A stretch of 64,000 nt of DNA from Methanomicrobiales archaeon (GCA_029907705.1 JARYLJ010000005.1:1-64000), one strand, 5' to 3'. Positions 40,653 to 52,445 are shown, counted from the stretch's first letter. Translations and numbers: made by a program. Notes: a model not told the origin generated them from the letters alone.

Positions 40653-42051
40653 ACTCTTCTGGAGGATGATGAAGGAGGAGTGGCGTATCCACTCCACCAT
40701 GTTCGGCCAGATCTCCTTCGCCCTCTTTCCGGTGATGATCTTCGGGATCGTATGGATGAGTGCATTCCTCCTGCCCATGCTCCATGCATCTCTTCCACAG
40801 GTCGATCTCGCCTTCCTCGCCTATGCGATCTTCCTTTCACTGGGGTTCATGGTCGGAGGGTTCGGCCTCCTGGGGAATGAGATGATGAACCGGCGGTTCG
40901 GACAGGCGAGCCTCCTCGTCTATTCCGCCAGGAGCCTCCCGCTCTCCGAGCGGTTCATCTTCGCGAACTTCGTCATCAAGGATACGGTATATTACCTCCT
41001 CCTCTGGGTCTTTCCTTTCTGCTTCGGGTACATCGCCGCATCGCCGTTCACGGGCGCTTCCCTTCAGAAGGCACTCCTTCTCCTGCCCACCCTCGCGCTC
41101 TCGTTCATATCGGGGCTCTGCACCATCTTCCTCCTCTCCACTCTCTATGTCCGTTCGAAGGCTGCATGCTGGGCCGCAATACTCGCCGTCTCCCTGTCGC
41201 TGGGATATATGGTCGTTCTGAACGGATCGAACCCTGCCCTCAATTTCCCTCCTTACATGCTGTATATGAACTTCTCGTGGGGGGCGTTCATCGTCGCCTG
41301 CCTCATGCTCGCCGCGCTCTTCAGCCTCTCCCTCCTCCTGTTCAGCCCGGAGCAGGGAGTCACCACGAAGCAGTACAGAGGCCTTCTGAGACCGCTGATC
41401 CACCGGTTCAGACGTCTGCCGAATCCGCCCCTCACGGCGAAGGACTTCGTCGACCTCCATCGGAGCGGGATCGGCATCGGTCAGGCGATCTTCTCCTTCC
41501 TGCTTCCGCTCATCGCCATCTTCCTGTTCCTCTCCCTCATCGACCCCTATCTCCCCGCCCACGGTTTCTTCATCCTCTTCAGCCTGATCACCGGGGTGGT
41601 CGCCTCGACCATGTACACATGGGTGACGGAGTTCGACTCCTTCGGTGCATACGCCTGCCTCCCGGTCGCCACGAGCACGCTGATACAGAGCAAGGTGACC
41701 ACCTTCGCCATCCTGCAGGCGATACCGGCGGTCTTCATCGCGGCTGCTGCATTCCTCACGGGCGAAGGGGCATTCGCTCTTCCTGCCATCGTCTTCTGCC
41801 TCTCCTCCTCCTTCTTCGGCGCCGGGGTGATGGCATACCTCTGCGGCCTCTCACCGGGCGTCCTCATCTATAACGTGAATGTCCTCTTCACGTATCTCGT
41901 CGTGAACGGCGCGGTCTTCGCCATCCTCTCGGCACTCTCCTTTGCGAACCCGCTGTTCGCATCGATCTCCGTCGTCCTCCTCGTTCCTGCCCTTTTATTC
42001 GTGGAGAGGGCGATGTCACGGTGGGATTCGGTCGATCCGATCGGGTTCTGA
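40645..42051 (+). CDS. ABC transporter permease
   Basis: Multi-TM protein, start overlaps end of ATPase gene. Confidence 0.85.
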   Translation: MPELFWRMMKEEWRIHSTMFGQISFALFPVMIFGIVWMSAFLLPMLHASLPQVDLAFLAYAIFLSLGFMVGGFGLLGNEMMNRRFGQASLLVYSARSLPLSERFIFANFVIKDTVYYLLLWVFPFCFGYIAASPFTGASLQKALLLLPTLALSFISGLCTIFLLSTLYVRSKAACWAAILAVSLSLGYMVVLNGSNPALNFPPYMLYMNFSWGAFIVACLMLAALFSLSLLLFSPEQGVTTKQYRGLLRPLIHRFRRLPNPPLTAKDFVDLHRSGIGIGQAIFSFLLPLIAIFLFLSLIDPYLPAHGFFILFSLITGVVASTMYTWVTEFDSFGAYACLPVATSTLIQSKVTTFAILQAIPAVFIAAAAFLTGEGAFALPAIVFCLSSSFFGAGVMAYLCGLSPGVLIYNVNVLFTYLVVNGAVFAILSALSFANPLFASISVVLLVPALLFVERAMSRWDSVDPIGF

Positions 42052-42441
42052 ACCGGATTGACCCCCCCTGCCTCATGCGTGTACAGGTCTCACGAGGTTC
42101 TTTTGGATTGGAAAACAGGTTGCATGTACCCCGAACTCTCCGGTAAAAAGTGCCCTTTCGCCTGATAACGGGAGAAGTGGCCGGGAGCGATGCATCCGTG
42201 CGGCGGCGATGCGGTCCTGCGTACTCCCCGATGAAGGCCCGGCAGAGTGCCAGGCACATACCCGTACGAAGGATCGCGGTTGATGCGCTTTCCCAGTGGT
42301 TCGGTGCCGCGATCGGTCTCCGGCGGTTCAGGTCCGCACCGGGCGAACCCGTGCCATAAGACGGCGCATCCGATAGTTAGAAAACAATCGGGGAGATACA
42401 TTCCAGCGGATGAACCGGTCTCGAGAGAAGGGAGGTGGAAG

Positions 42442-42780
42442 ATGACAGAGGAGGCGGCGCCCCATGTTCCCTGCGACCCGAACCTGGGGCCTCAGGAGAT
42501 GGAGGAGGCGATCAGGCGATGGGTCGGAGAGTACGCCGCTCGGCATGGATGGAGACTGAACCCTGACCAGAAGGTGCTGGACGTGGTGATCCGCGGACTC
42601 ACACGCAACTGCAGGAAGTTCGGAAAGCCGTACTGCCCCTGCCGCCTGCGGAGCGGGGATCCGGAGAAAGACCGCGAGATCGAGTGCCCCTGCATCTTCC
42701 ACCGGAACGAGATTGGGAGCGACGGGCATTGCCACTGCAACCTCTTCTTCAGTGCTCCGCAGGCGGGGGAGCAGGGATAG
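42442..42780 (+). CDS. Ferredoxin:thioredoxin reductase catalytic-chain family protein
   Basis: KPYCPCRL..IECPCIFHRNEIGSDGHCHCNLFF. Confidence 0.92.
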   Translation: MTEEAAPHVPCDPNLGPQEMEEAIRRWVGEYAARHGWRLNPDQKVLDVVIRGLTRNCRKFGKPYCPCRLRSGDPEKDREIECPCIFHRNEIGSDGHCHCNLFFSAPQAGEQG

Positions 42781-42994
42781 CATCCCACGCATGTGAATCC
42801 GATAGCCGTGGAGGCGGAATCGGGGTGACCCGTGCCTCATCCGTTCGTCCGATCTGTGTGAATCCGCATATGGCGACAATCTCTGCGTCCTTTCGCGTGG
42901 ATGCTCCGATCACGTCTCTGCAGGGATAGAAAGGGAGCGATCTGCCCCGATCTCTGTTCCAAACGATATCTTAATCATCACCATTTTCACTAAT

Positions 42995-43014
42995 ATTTCA
43001 AATATATTTGAAAT
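42995..43014. promoter_or_regulatory. Perfect 20-bp palindrome ATTTCAAATATATTTGAAAT, candidate ArsR-type operator
   Basis: Directly read palindrome with TATA-like centre, 127 bp before permease start 43141. Confidence 0.6.
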
Positions 43015-43140
43015 GCCGATGAAGGTGTGGGCTACGTTTTCATTCTGGAACGCGGGAATCGATCGGGCATCGGAGCGTAGATGCGGAGTGCAGTGCGCCG
43101 GTGGCAGCCCACTGGCGGATGGCTACGTGAGGCGGATGGC

Positions 43141-44211
43141 ATGATCGAGCAGCTCGTCACCTCGCTCCTGCTCGGCTGGAGCACGCTGCTCGAATACCTG
43201 GCGGAGCACGTGGTCACCTGTCTCGTGCCCGCGTTCTTCATCGCGGGGGCGATCGCCGTCTTCATCAAGAAGGAGGCGATCCTGAAGTACTTCAGCCCCG
43301 AGTCGCCGAAGCCGATCGCCTATGGCCTCGCATCGATCTCGGGGACGGTGCTGGCAGTCTGCTCCTGCACGATTCTGCCCATGTTCGCCGGGCTCTTCAA
43401 ACGCGGGAGCGGTATCGGTCCGGCGACGACATTCCTCTATGCCGGACCTGCGATCAACATCCTGGCCATCGTGTATACGGCGAAGGTGCTCGGATTCGAC
43501 CTGGGCGTCGCACGGGCGATCTTTGCCATCGGCATGTCGATCCTGATCGGTCTCACGATGGCGGCGCTCTTCCGCTCCTTCGACACCGAGACGAAGGAGA
43601 GGATGAAACTCGCGCCCTCCGCGAAGGCGGAGGAGGCGGAGCGTCCCCGCTGGGTGGTGCCCCTCTTCTTCGTCCTTCTCGTGGGCATACTCGTCACCGG
43701 CACCGCGAAGGCGGACTGGATGATCAAGTTCCCGATCATCTATGCGATGACCCTTGTGGTTGCATACCTCCTCGTCTACTTCTTCGAGCGGGACGAGGTG
43801 ACGGAGTGGGGATACGAGACATGGGACCTGACGAAGAAGATCTTTCCCATCCTGCTGGCGGGCACCTTCTTCCTGGGGATGCTCGCGTATTTCCTGCCTC
43901 CGGAGACCTTCAGGCCATACGTGGGTGCAAATTCGCTGCCAGCCTCGTTCCTCGCCGCCATCGTGGGGACGATCCTCTATATGCCCACGCTCCTCGAGGT
44001 GCCTGTCATCGGCACGACATTCGGTTACACGAGCGGGGTGATGGCGGGCGGACCCGCGCTCGCCCTCCTCCTCTCCGGACCGAGCGTGAGTCTGCCCTCC
44101 CTGCTCGTCCTGTACCGGATCATGGGTGAGAAGAAGACCGCCGCCTACGCCCTCCTGGTCATCGGGTTCTCGACGATGGCGGGAGTGATATACGGCATCT
44201 TCCTGGGGTGA
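43141..44211 (+). CDS. Permease, DUF318/ArsP-like
   Basis: GTVLAVCSCTILPMFAGLFKRGSGIGPATTFLYAGPAINILAI and a second PTLLEVPVIG..GMMAGGPALALLLSGPSVSLP-type half. Confidence 0.88.
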   Translation: MIEQLVTSLLLGWSTLLEYLAEHVVTCLVPAFFIAGAIAVFIKKEAILKYFSPESPKPIAYGLASISGTVLAVCSCTILPMFAGLFKRGSGIGPATTFLYAGPAINILAIVYTAKVLGFDLGVARAIFAIGMSILIGLTMAALFRSFDTETKERMKLAPSAKAEEAERPRWVVPLFFVLLVGILVTGTAKADWMIKFPIIYAMTLVVAYLLVYFFERDEVTEWGYETWDLTKKIFPILLAGTFFLGMLAYFLPPETFRPYVGANSLPASFLAAIVGTILYMPTLLEVPVIGTTFGYTSGVMAGGPALALLLSGPSVSLPSLLVLYRIMGEKKTAAYALLVIGFSTMAGVIYGIFLG

Positions 44212-44477
44212 GAAGGGGCATGGGAGCGAACGAGAAGCCCTGCTGCGCTGCGGATGCACTGCGGCGCATCAGGCAGATCGAGATCGGAGGGATTGTGGTG
44301 GGAATCGCAATGCTCGACAGCATCATCGAGGAGGTGAACGGACTGAATCTCGCGAAGGGCGACGAGATCGCAGACGAATTGCTGAAACGGGTGAAGGTCT
44401 CCAACTATGTCCCGAAGGCAGCAGAGACGAAGTACCGCGACGCGCTGCTAAGGGAATACCTGAGAGAGGTGAAGTGA
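44208..44477 (+). CDS. Small conserved-looking protein in permease/thioredoxin cluster
   Basis: Overlaps permease stop, precedes thioredoxin-like gene. Confidence 0.75.
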   Translation: MRRGMGANEKPCCAADALRRIRQIEIGGIVVGIAMLDSIIEEVNGLNLAKGDEIADELLKRVKVSNYVPKAAETKYRDALLREYLREVK

Positions 44478-44480
44478 GTC

Positions 44481-44714
44481 ATGAAGATCGAGATTCTGGG
44501 TACTGGCTGCATGAAGTGCAAACGTCTGGCAAAGAACGTGGAGATCGCCGTGAAGGAGCTGGGCATCTCCGCCGAGATACAGAAGGTGGAGGAGATCACC
44601 GCCATCATGGACCGCGGAGTGATGCTCACACCCGCGCTGATCGTCGACGGCGAACTGAAGGTCTCCGGCAGGGTGGCAGATGTGAAGGAACTGAAGGAGA
44701 TGTTGAAGAGGTGA
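44481..44714 (+). CDS. Thioredoxin-like small redox protein (CMKC)
   Basis: MKIEILGTGCMKCKRLAKNVEIAVKELGI..TPALIVDGELKVSGRVADVKELKEML. Confidence 0.9.
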   Translation: MKIEILGTGCMKCKRLAKNVEIAVKELGISAEIQKVEEITAIMDRGVMLTPALIVDGELKVSGRVADVKELKEMLKR

Positions 44715-45124
44715 TGGGGATGGCAAAAGAAGAGGAGAAGTGTGTCTGCGGCGGCCCCGGCGTGGGCGAGGGAGGAAAGAAGAGGGTCATATTCCCCTGC
44801 GCCGGCGCCTCCAAAACGGGACAGATGACGAATCATGCGAGGGTGCGCCTCGCCATGGAGGGGTACGGGATCATGGCCTGCACCGCGGGCATACCCATAC
44901 GTGCACCTGCCACGATGGAGAAGGTGGAGAAGGGGGAGGAACTGGTCGCGATCGACAGGTGTCCCGTTGCATGCGCGAGGAAGGTGCTCGAGCAGCAGAA
45001 CCTGAAGGTCGGTCAGCACGTGATCGTGACCTCTCTCGGAATCAAGAAAACGGGCGAACTCATCCCGAAGGAGGAGGAGATCGAGCAGGTGGTGGAGGCG
45101 GTCTGGAGGGGTGTGGGCGCATGA
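44714..45124 (+). CDS. Putative zinc-binding DGC-domain protein
   Basis: FPCAGASKTGQMTNHARVRL..AIDRCPVACARKVLE. Confidence 0.82.
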   Translation: MGMAKEEEKCVCGGPGVGEGGKKRVIFPCAGASKTGQMTNHARVRLAMEGYGIMACTAGIPIRAPATMEKVEKGEELVAIDRCPVACARKVLEQQNLKVGQHVIVTSLGIKKTGELIPKEEEIEQVVEAVWRGVGA

Positions 45125-45144
45125 GATCATTGGGCTGAAGGGAT

Positions 45145-46219
<1,075 letters not shown>

Positions 46220-46223
<4 letters not shown>

Positions 46224-47083
46224 AACTGGAATCGATGCTCGTTCCGCTGGAGATCCACGGCGCGGCTGCCGCGATGGCTCCGGTGGTGCAGGAGATCGCC
46301 CGCCTCGGTGTCGGGAAGGCACTCCTGCTCTACGTGATGAACATCCGCGAGACGGCGGGCGACCCGACCATGCTCGCGCACGACAGGGAAGCGATGAAGA
46401 AGTGGAAGGCATGCCTGGAGGCATGCGGCGTTTCCGAGGTGGAGGCGGAGGTGGTGCCGGGCATACCCTGGATCGAGATCCTGGAAAGGGCGGAGGCGAT
46501 GCACCACTCGCTCATCGTGATGGGCTTGCACGGGAGGTCGCTCCTCTCCCGAATGTTCCTGGGGAGCACGACGGAGAACGTGCTCCACCATGCGAAAGCA
46601 CCCCTCCTCGTCCTCCGCGTGCACATACTGAAGGAAGGGGATCCAAAGACCTGCACGCTGAAGACGGGCATATTCAGGAGGGTGCTGTACCTCACGGACT
46701 TCTCTGGCGAGGCGGAACGCGGCATCCCGTATATCGAGTGGATCTCTGGCGCGAGGCCCGAGAGCCTCGTTGTCATGCATGTGCAGGACACGAGGCGCCT
46801 CTCGTTCGTCTCGCAGGAGCAGATCGCGGAGTTCAACCGGAGGGATGCCCTGCGCCTGAACGCGCTGAAGGAGCGTTTCGAGGCGCTCGGCATACCGCAG
46901 GTGGTGACAGTGCTCACCACAGGGAACGCGATCGAGGAGATCCTCTCGGTCGAGGAGACCCTGGAACCCACGCTGATCGTGATGGGGGCGAAGGGGCGGA
47001 CGAGTCCGGCGCGGGTCCTGCTGGGCGGCGTGACCGAGGCGATCGTGCACCATGCGAAGGCGCATGTGCTGGTGGTGAGGTAG
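46220..47083 (+). CDS. Universal stress protein, tandem Usp domains
   Basis: [37 protein letters not shown] and [37 protein letters not shown]. Confidence 0.93.
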
Positions 47084-47238
47084 CAGAGACAGGCGGATTG
47101 GAATACCGGCGAAGGGATACCGGGGCGGGATGCACAGGGGGCCCCTGCCTGCGATGTCGGACAAAATACCCTGTGAACGATGGAGAGCGGGATCTCTCTG
47201 GAATATAAGAATATCAGGAGAGAAGGGGTGCGATACAG

Positions 47239-48012
47239 ATGGATGCGAGAGAGGTGCAGAAACACGGTAAAGCGCTGACGCGGATCCTCGGGCTGAAGGG
47301 ATCCGCGATCGGCGTCCGTCTCGTGAGGAAGGGTGAGGAGAGAGGAGAAGAGGCAGCCGGAATGCCGGAGGTGCACATGCGCTACTGCCAGGCGCTGATG
47401 ATGGCGCGCCACGGCGAACACGTGGTGGTGACGGAGAAGAACATCGCCTGCCCTGCTGCCGCACGGGCGTTCGGCTTCAAGCCGCTCCCCGAGGCGCTGA
47501 GCAGCGGGAGGGGGCTGATCGGTTATGGCATCACCTAGGAGGAGGAGGTGGGGAGGAGGATGTTTGAGCGGATGCCCGTGCTCGAACCCGGGAAAGTCGT
47601 CGCCATCGAGGTCTTCCCGCTCGATGACGCGAGGGAGATACCCGATCTGGTCGTGGTGGAGGCCGAGGTGGAGCGGCTGATGTGGATCGTCCTCGCGTAT
47701 ATGCATGCGACGGGCGGCGAGCGGGTGAAGGGCTCCACCGCGGTGCTGCAGGCGACCTGCGTCGACTCCACCATCGTGCCCCTGCTCGAACACCGCCTGA
47801 ACTTCGGGCTGGGATGCTACGGCTGCCGCGAAGCGACAGATATCGGTCAGAACGAGACGATCATCGGTTTTCCCGCAGAATTCCTGCCGGCGATCGTCGA
47901 GCACCTGGAGTATCTGAACCGGAAGGCGATCCCCCGTTCCAGGGAGAAGCAGGCGCTCGCGCTCCTGAAGAGGCAGCTGGAGAGGGCGAAGGGGGAGTGC
48001 ACCACTGTCTGA
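47239..48012 (+). pseudogene. DUF169-family protein interrupted by in-frame TAG (47536..47538)
   Basis: MRYCQALMMARHGEHVVVTEKNIACPAAARAFGF..LIGYGIT*EEEVGRRMFERMPVLEPGKVVAIEVFPL..; both halves in one frame. Confidence 0.75.
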
Positions 48013-48124
48013 GCCGTTTCGGAGCCTGGAACCGGTGCAACCGCTGATCTGTCCGGATGCGTACAGCCCTCGTCTCATCCGGAAGTATTGGTGTATGAGC
48101 TCAATGGACGATACCTGAAAAAAA

Positions 48125-48147
48125 GGCCGGGCAACAAATTCCCGGCC
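48125..48147. terminator. Hairpin GGCCGGG-N9-CCCGGCC
   Basis: 7-bp GC arms around CAACAAATT, about 110 bp after DUF169 gene. Confidence 0.45.
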
Positions 48148-48270
48148 AGGTCCGAAGACCGGTGAGCGATGGAATTCTCTCATTAAACGGTATTTTATCG
48201 GATCTTTGACGTTGCCCTTATCACGCCAGAAGATGCAAGAACCATTGAATATCGGAACAAATGACGGGGG

Positions 48271-48579
48271 ATGATTGATGTGGGGAGCCCAAAAATAAGA
48301 GCAACGCATCATCAAAAGAAGAAGAATGAATGCATTTATTCTGATGACAATTCATACGCAGTTATGGGTCATCCAACAAATCCAAATGCGACAGATTGCC
48401 AATTCTTAGAGGGGGGTGTATATTGTCCGTATTTCAATCAAATAAGGCGGAATAGACGCAAAGCCCGATGGTCTCGGAGACGATCTGGAAAGAGCACTGG
48501 GTTATTGTGGATTCTAATGATTGTGGTACTGATAATAATTGCTCTAGGTGATTGTGGTTGTAAGGTGGATCAGCAATGA
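48271..48579 (+). CDS. Hypothetical small Cys-containing membrane protein
   Basis: C-terminal TM LLWILMIVVLIIIAL; overlaps the following phosphoesterase start. Confidence 0.55.
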   Translation: MIDVGSPKIRATHHQKKKNECIYSDDNSYAVMGHPTNPNATDCQFLEGGVYCPYFNQIRRNRRKARWSRRRSGKSTGLLWILMIVVLIIIALGDCGCKVDQQ

Positions 48580-49234
48580 CAATTTATCTGATTAGTGATA
48601 ATCACTTCGGCGCAGATCAGGTTATCGAGTACTTTCATCGGATCAATCCAGAGACCAATGAGCTATTTTCAGACGTTCATGAAATGGACGCCTTCATGAT
48701 AAGAAAGTGGAATGGGGTCGTCGGAAAGGATGATACCGCAATATATTTGGGTGATTTTACATAGGCGGGAAGCTGGGGAGACAATGATCGTGATACCATC
48801 GAGTATTAGATGAAAGCATTAAAATCTATCAGGGGTATCTCAATAAATTAAATGGGCACAAAATCCTCGTTCACGGAAACCATGATCCCTTTGACATAGG
48901 GAGCAATATCCTCGATTATTAGGGCCGAATGTTCTATCTTACCCATGACCCAGGAAAAAGCGGCGAAACTATACCCGAGAACTGGAAAGGGTGGGTCATT
49001 CATGGCCATCATCATCATGAACAAGATTGGGAAGATCTGTCAAAATTCTATTATGCCTACCCTTTCATCGATGGAGAGAATAAAAGCATCAATGTCGCTT
49101 ACGAGGTTGTGAATTATTCTCCAGTGAAAATGGACTGGATACTTTCATTGGATACTGACAGAATTTGGAGAATGGAAACAACAATGTCAAAGCCGGAAAT
49201 GCCATCATCTTCCCGGATTGGTGGGAATATTTAA
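48576..49234 (+). pseudogene. Calcineurin-like phosphoesterase remnant
   Basis: MTIYLISDNHFGADQ..AIYLGDFT*..; shifted frame KILVHGNHDPFD..LDY*GRMFYLTHDPG..WVIHGHHHH; two TAG stops and at least one frameshift. Confidence 0.8.
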
Positions 49235-49236
49235 AA

Positions 49237-50121
49237 ATGTCTTACTATCGCACGAAACGCACCTTACCCAATGGCTCCTGGCAAACCCTCAGAGGTGGTA
49301 GCCACTCCCGGGAGAGAGCAATACGGCATGCTCATAAAGTCGCCCATGCCACCCATTGGGAAGGAACCCTCATCATCTTCGACGAGAACGGGCGGGAAAC
49401 CTACCGGCTCTATACCCATGCCCGGCGACCTTGGAGACCTAAAAAGAGCTCGAAATTAGGGTTTGCGATACTAATTATGGTTTTCATCATTGCCGGTATC
49501 GCCGTGATATTCTACCTTCCATCGGTAAATATTGACACATCTTCGATCATACCTCAGCCAACATCTGCTCCAGTAACGACCACAAATCCAGCCGTGTTAC
49601 CAACGGCTACAGATCCGGCCACAGCGTCGTTCCTGGGGTTCTCTTGGGATACCTACACCTCCGAAGAAAAGGCGAAGGAAGTCCTCACTTACGTCAACCA
49701 GTTGAGAGCTCAAAATGGGTTATCCTCCATCAGGTATGACTCACGAGTATACCATCTCGCCATAGCTCGCGTCAATGACATGGACCAATATGGCTATATG
49801 GATCACGTCAACCCAGTTACCGGAACCTGCCCGGATAGCATAAAAACCAAGTATGGTTTTTCATCAGGCGAATACCTTGCCGAAAATGCCTATGGGTTTC
49901 CCTCAGGGGGCTCTTACTCTTCAGGGATGGAAAAGGAGGCTGTGGACTCCTGGATGACAAGTAAGGGGCACCGCGCCAACCTATTATGGCCTCAACATAC
50001 GGCGGGCGTTGTGGCATGTTCAAAAGGCGGGCATTGTGTTTTCGAGGGGCTGAACACCGATCTGTTTGGCTCGGGATGTCATACGGCTGCTGAGGGTATT
50101 GCGTATTGGAATACGCATTAG
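49237..50121 (+). CDS. Membrane-anchored CAP/SCP-domain protein
   Basis: TM LGFAILIMVFIIAGIAVIFYL, Thr/Pro linker, CAP motifs VNQLRAQNGLSSIRYDSRVYHLAIARVNDM..HVNP..GYTVENAY-like..SKGHRANLL. Confidence 0.82.
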   Translation: MSYYRTKRTLPNGSWQTLRGGSHSRERAIRHAHKVAHATHWEGTLIIFDENGRETYRLYTHARRPWRPKKSSKLGFAILIMVFIIAGIAVIFYLPSVNIDTSSIIPQPTSAPVTTTNPAVLPTATDPATASFLGFSWDTYTSEEKAKEVLTYVNQLRAQNGLSSIRYDSRVYHLAIARVNDMDQYGYMDHVNPVTGTCPDSIKTKYGFSSGEYLAENAYGFPSGGSYSSGMEKEAVDSWMTSKGHRANLLWPQHTAGVVACSKGGHCVFEGLNTDLFGSGCHTAAEGIAYWNTH

Positions 50122-50247
50122 AGTCAAAGCCAGAAATGAGACTTTAAGTGCAAGCCAATTATTTAAGGTGCAAAACGTGGTCTGGGTGCAAAGCCTCGCC
50201 AGCCGTAACTCTTATGAAAGCGCGGGGGGTCATCGCAGAAGGAAATT

Positions 50248-51507
50248 TCAATCAGAGTTCTTCCGAGAGATAAAAATCGTCTTCAGAAGATCGAGGGTGG
50301 AAGGTACCTCCCTCGTCACCACGGCGCCCTTCGCCTTCAGCCGCTCCAGGATCTCTGACGCCTCGCCGCCCGTGAAGTCCCACTCCCCCTCCCCCGAAGG
50401 GCAGTCTACGATGACGATACATCCTGCACCGCTCGTCTCCAGTGCATGCAGGTTACCGAGGTTCCCCCTCCCCCAGAGCCCCCGCGTGAGCACCACCGCA
50501 TGCGCATTCTCCAGCGCCGCCTTCAGCTCCTCCATCGCACGTTCGCTCACCGCAGAGAAGGGGGGTTCGGAGATGCAGGGGATGCCGAGCGCGGTCGCCA
50601 CCGCATAGTCCGTATCGTTCACGGAGAGGACACCGGCACTCACCGCATAACCCTCGTTCTGCAGTGCGCTGAGGAGGTCTGCACCTTCGCCGGCACCCGA
50701 GATCACATGGACCCTCCTTCCTCCCGCGCCGTTCTCCGTCCTCCTCCAGAGCGGCGAGATCGCGGGTCTCCCGGTCAGGGGGTTCCTCCGCACCGTCACG
50801 TCGATCCCGAACGCCGCTCTGATCCGCTCGGGCGTGAAGACGCTCTCCGGATCCCCCATCGCCAGAATGCGGTGATCGTGCAGGAGGATCAGGCGGTCGC
50901 AGTAGTGCGCTGCGTAATTCAGGTCGTGGAAGACGGCGATGACCGCGATCTTCCGCGAGAGCGTCTTCAGCATCTCGAGTATGCTCACCTGCTGCCCGAG
51001 ATCGAGGTGCGATGTCGGTTCGTCGAGGAGGAGGACCTTCGGCTCCTGCGCGAGGGCACGGGCGATGATCACCCGCTGCAGCTCGCCCCCGCTGATCTCG
51101 AGGACGGATCTCGACGCGATATGCAGGATACCGGTCGCCTCCATCGCAAGTGACGCGATCCTCCTGTCCTCCTCGTCCTCGGTCGCGAACCTCTCCTTGT
51201 GCGGGTAGCGTCCCATCCTCACCACCTCCTCCACGCTGAAGTCGAACTTCGGCTCCGAGCTCTGCGGAACAACGGCGATCTCGCGGGAGAGCTCCTTCTG
51301 CCCGAACTCCTGGAGGGAGCGGGAATTCACGAGAATGACCCCGTTCGAGGGCCTCACGATGCGCGAGATCGCCTTCAGCAGCGTGGTCTTGCCGGAGCCA
51401 TTGGGGCCCAGGATCCCCAGGAGCTCGCCCGCCCCGCTCCTGAAGGTGATCCCTTCCAGCACCTTCTCTGCCCCGTACTCGAGGTCGACCTCCTGCAGCT
51501 CGATCAT
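50248..51507 (-). CDS. BtuD/FecE-like ABC ATPase with C-terminal extension
   Basis: [48 protein letters not shown]; about 160-aa extra C-terminal region. Confidence 0.92.
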   Translation of the reverse strand: MIELQEVDLEYGAEKVLEGITFRSGAGELLGILGPNGSGKTTLLKAISRIVRPSNGVILVNSRSLQEFGQKELSREIAVVPQSSEPKFDFSVEEVVRMGRYPHKERFATEDEEDRRIASLAMEATGILHIASRSVLEISGGELQRVIIARALAQEPKVLLLDEPTSHLDLGQQVSILEMLKTLSRKIAVIAVFHDLNYAAHYCDRLILLHDHRILAMGDPESVFTPERIRAAFGIDVTVRRNPLTGRPAISPLWRRTENGAGGRRVHVISGAGEGADLLSALQNEGYAVSAGVLSVNDTDYAVATALGIPCISEPPFSAVSERAMEELKAALENAHAVVLTRGLWGRGNLGNLHALETSGAGCIVIVDCPSGEGEWDFTGGEASEILERLKAKGAVVTREVPSTLDLLKTIFISRKNSD

Positions 51508-52445
51508 GGTGCGTACCTCCTCTTCAGCAGGAAGATGAAGAAGGGGGCGCCGAAGAAGGCGGTGATCACCCCGACGGGCACCTCGCCACCGATGGTCCTC
51601 GCAAGCGTGTCCGAGAGCACCAGGAGCACGCCACCCGCCATCATCGCTCCCGGCAGGAGGAACCGGTGATCGGGGCCGAGGAGCAGACGCATCAGGTGCG
51701 GCGTGATCAGGCCGATGAAGCCGATGCTCCCCGCGATCGCGACAGAGATGCCGGTGACGAAGGCGCTCGCCAGGAGCAGCCCCTTCTTCATGCGCTCCGT
51801 ATCCACGCCCAGGTGAAGCGCGTCCTCCTCGCCCATGGAGAAGATGTTCAGTTCGCGTGAAAAGAGCAGGAGCGAAAGGGAGGCGGGCAGTACGAGGAGC
51901 CCGATGGTCACATCGCTCCAGGAGACGCTCCAGAAGCCGCCCATGAGCCAGAGAAAGATCTGGTGGAGGCTCTTATCCGAGGTGTACATGAGGAAGGAGA
52001 GGAGGGCGGATAGAAAGACGGAGACCGCGATGCCCGTGAGCAGGAGCTGCTCGACGGGCACACGCCCCCCACGCACCGAGATCGCGTACACGATCGCCAT
52101 GGCCACGATGCAGCCGATGAAGGCGAAGACCCAGTGGAGGGTGCCGTTCAGAAAGACGATGGCGAAGGCGGCGCCGAGCGCTCCCCCCGAGGAGGTCCCG
52201 AGCAGGTAGGGGTCCGCCATGGAGTTACGGAAGAGCCCCTGCATCACCACCCCCGAGGCGGCAAGACCGATGCCTACGAGGGCAGCGGCGATCGCCCTGG
52301 GCAGCCGGACGGAGAAGACGATGGTGGAGGTGACCTCTTGATCCAGATCGAGAAAGGGGGTGCCGGCAGGACCGATCACGATGGAGAGGAGTATGGTGCA
52401 GAGGAGGACGAGGAACAGCAGGGAGAGAAGGAGGGGGCGCCTCAT
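51504..52445 (-). CDS. BtuC/FecCD-like permease
   Basis: RLPRAIAAALVGIGLAASGVVMQGLFRNSMADPYLLGTSSGGALGA; FIGLITPHLMRLLLGPDHR. Confidence 0.93.
   Translation of the reverse strand: MRRPLLLSLLFLVLLCTILLSIVIGPAGTPFLDLDQEVTSTIVFSVRLPRAIAAALVGIGLAASGVVMQGLFRNSMADPYLLGTSSGGALGAAFAIVFLNGTLHWVFAFIGCIVAMAIVYAISVRGGRVPVEQLLLTGIAVSVFLSALLSFLMYTSDKSLHQIFLWLMGGFWSVSWSDVTIGLLVLPASLSLLLFSRELNIFSMGEEDALHLGVDTERMKKGLLLASAFVTGISVAIAGSIGFIGLITPHLMRLLLGPDHRFLLPGAMMAGGVLLVLSDTLARTIGGEVPVGVITAFFGAPFFIFLLKRRYAP

Noticed and set aside
46330-48315. 661-aa minus-strand ORF
   Set aside because: Antisense to the Usp and DUF169 genes, which have clear family motifs; low-complexity His/Arg/Pro/Ser translation typical of a GC-biased shadow ORF.
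47536-48922. Pyrrolysine (TAG) recoding for the in-frame TAG codons
   Set aside because: TAG serves as a normal terminator here (e.g. ends of the Usp gene and uppS), the phosphoesterase also carries a frameshift, and no pyl genes or substrate methyltransferases are seen.
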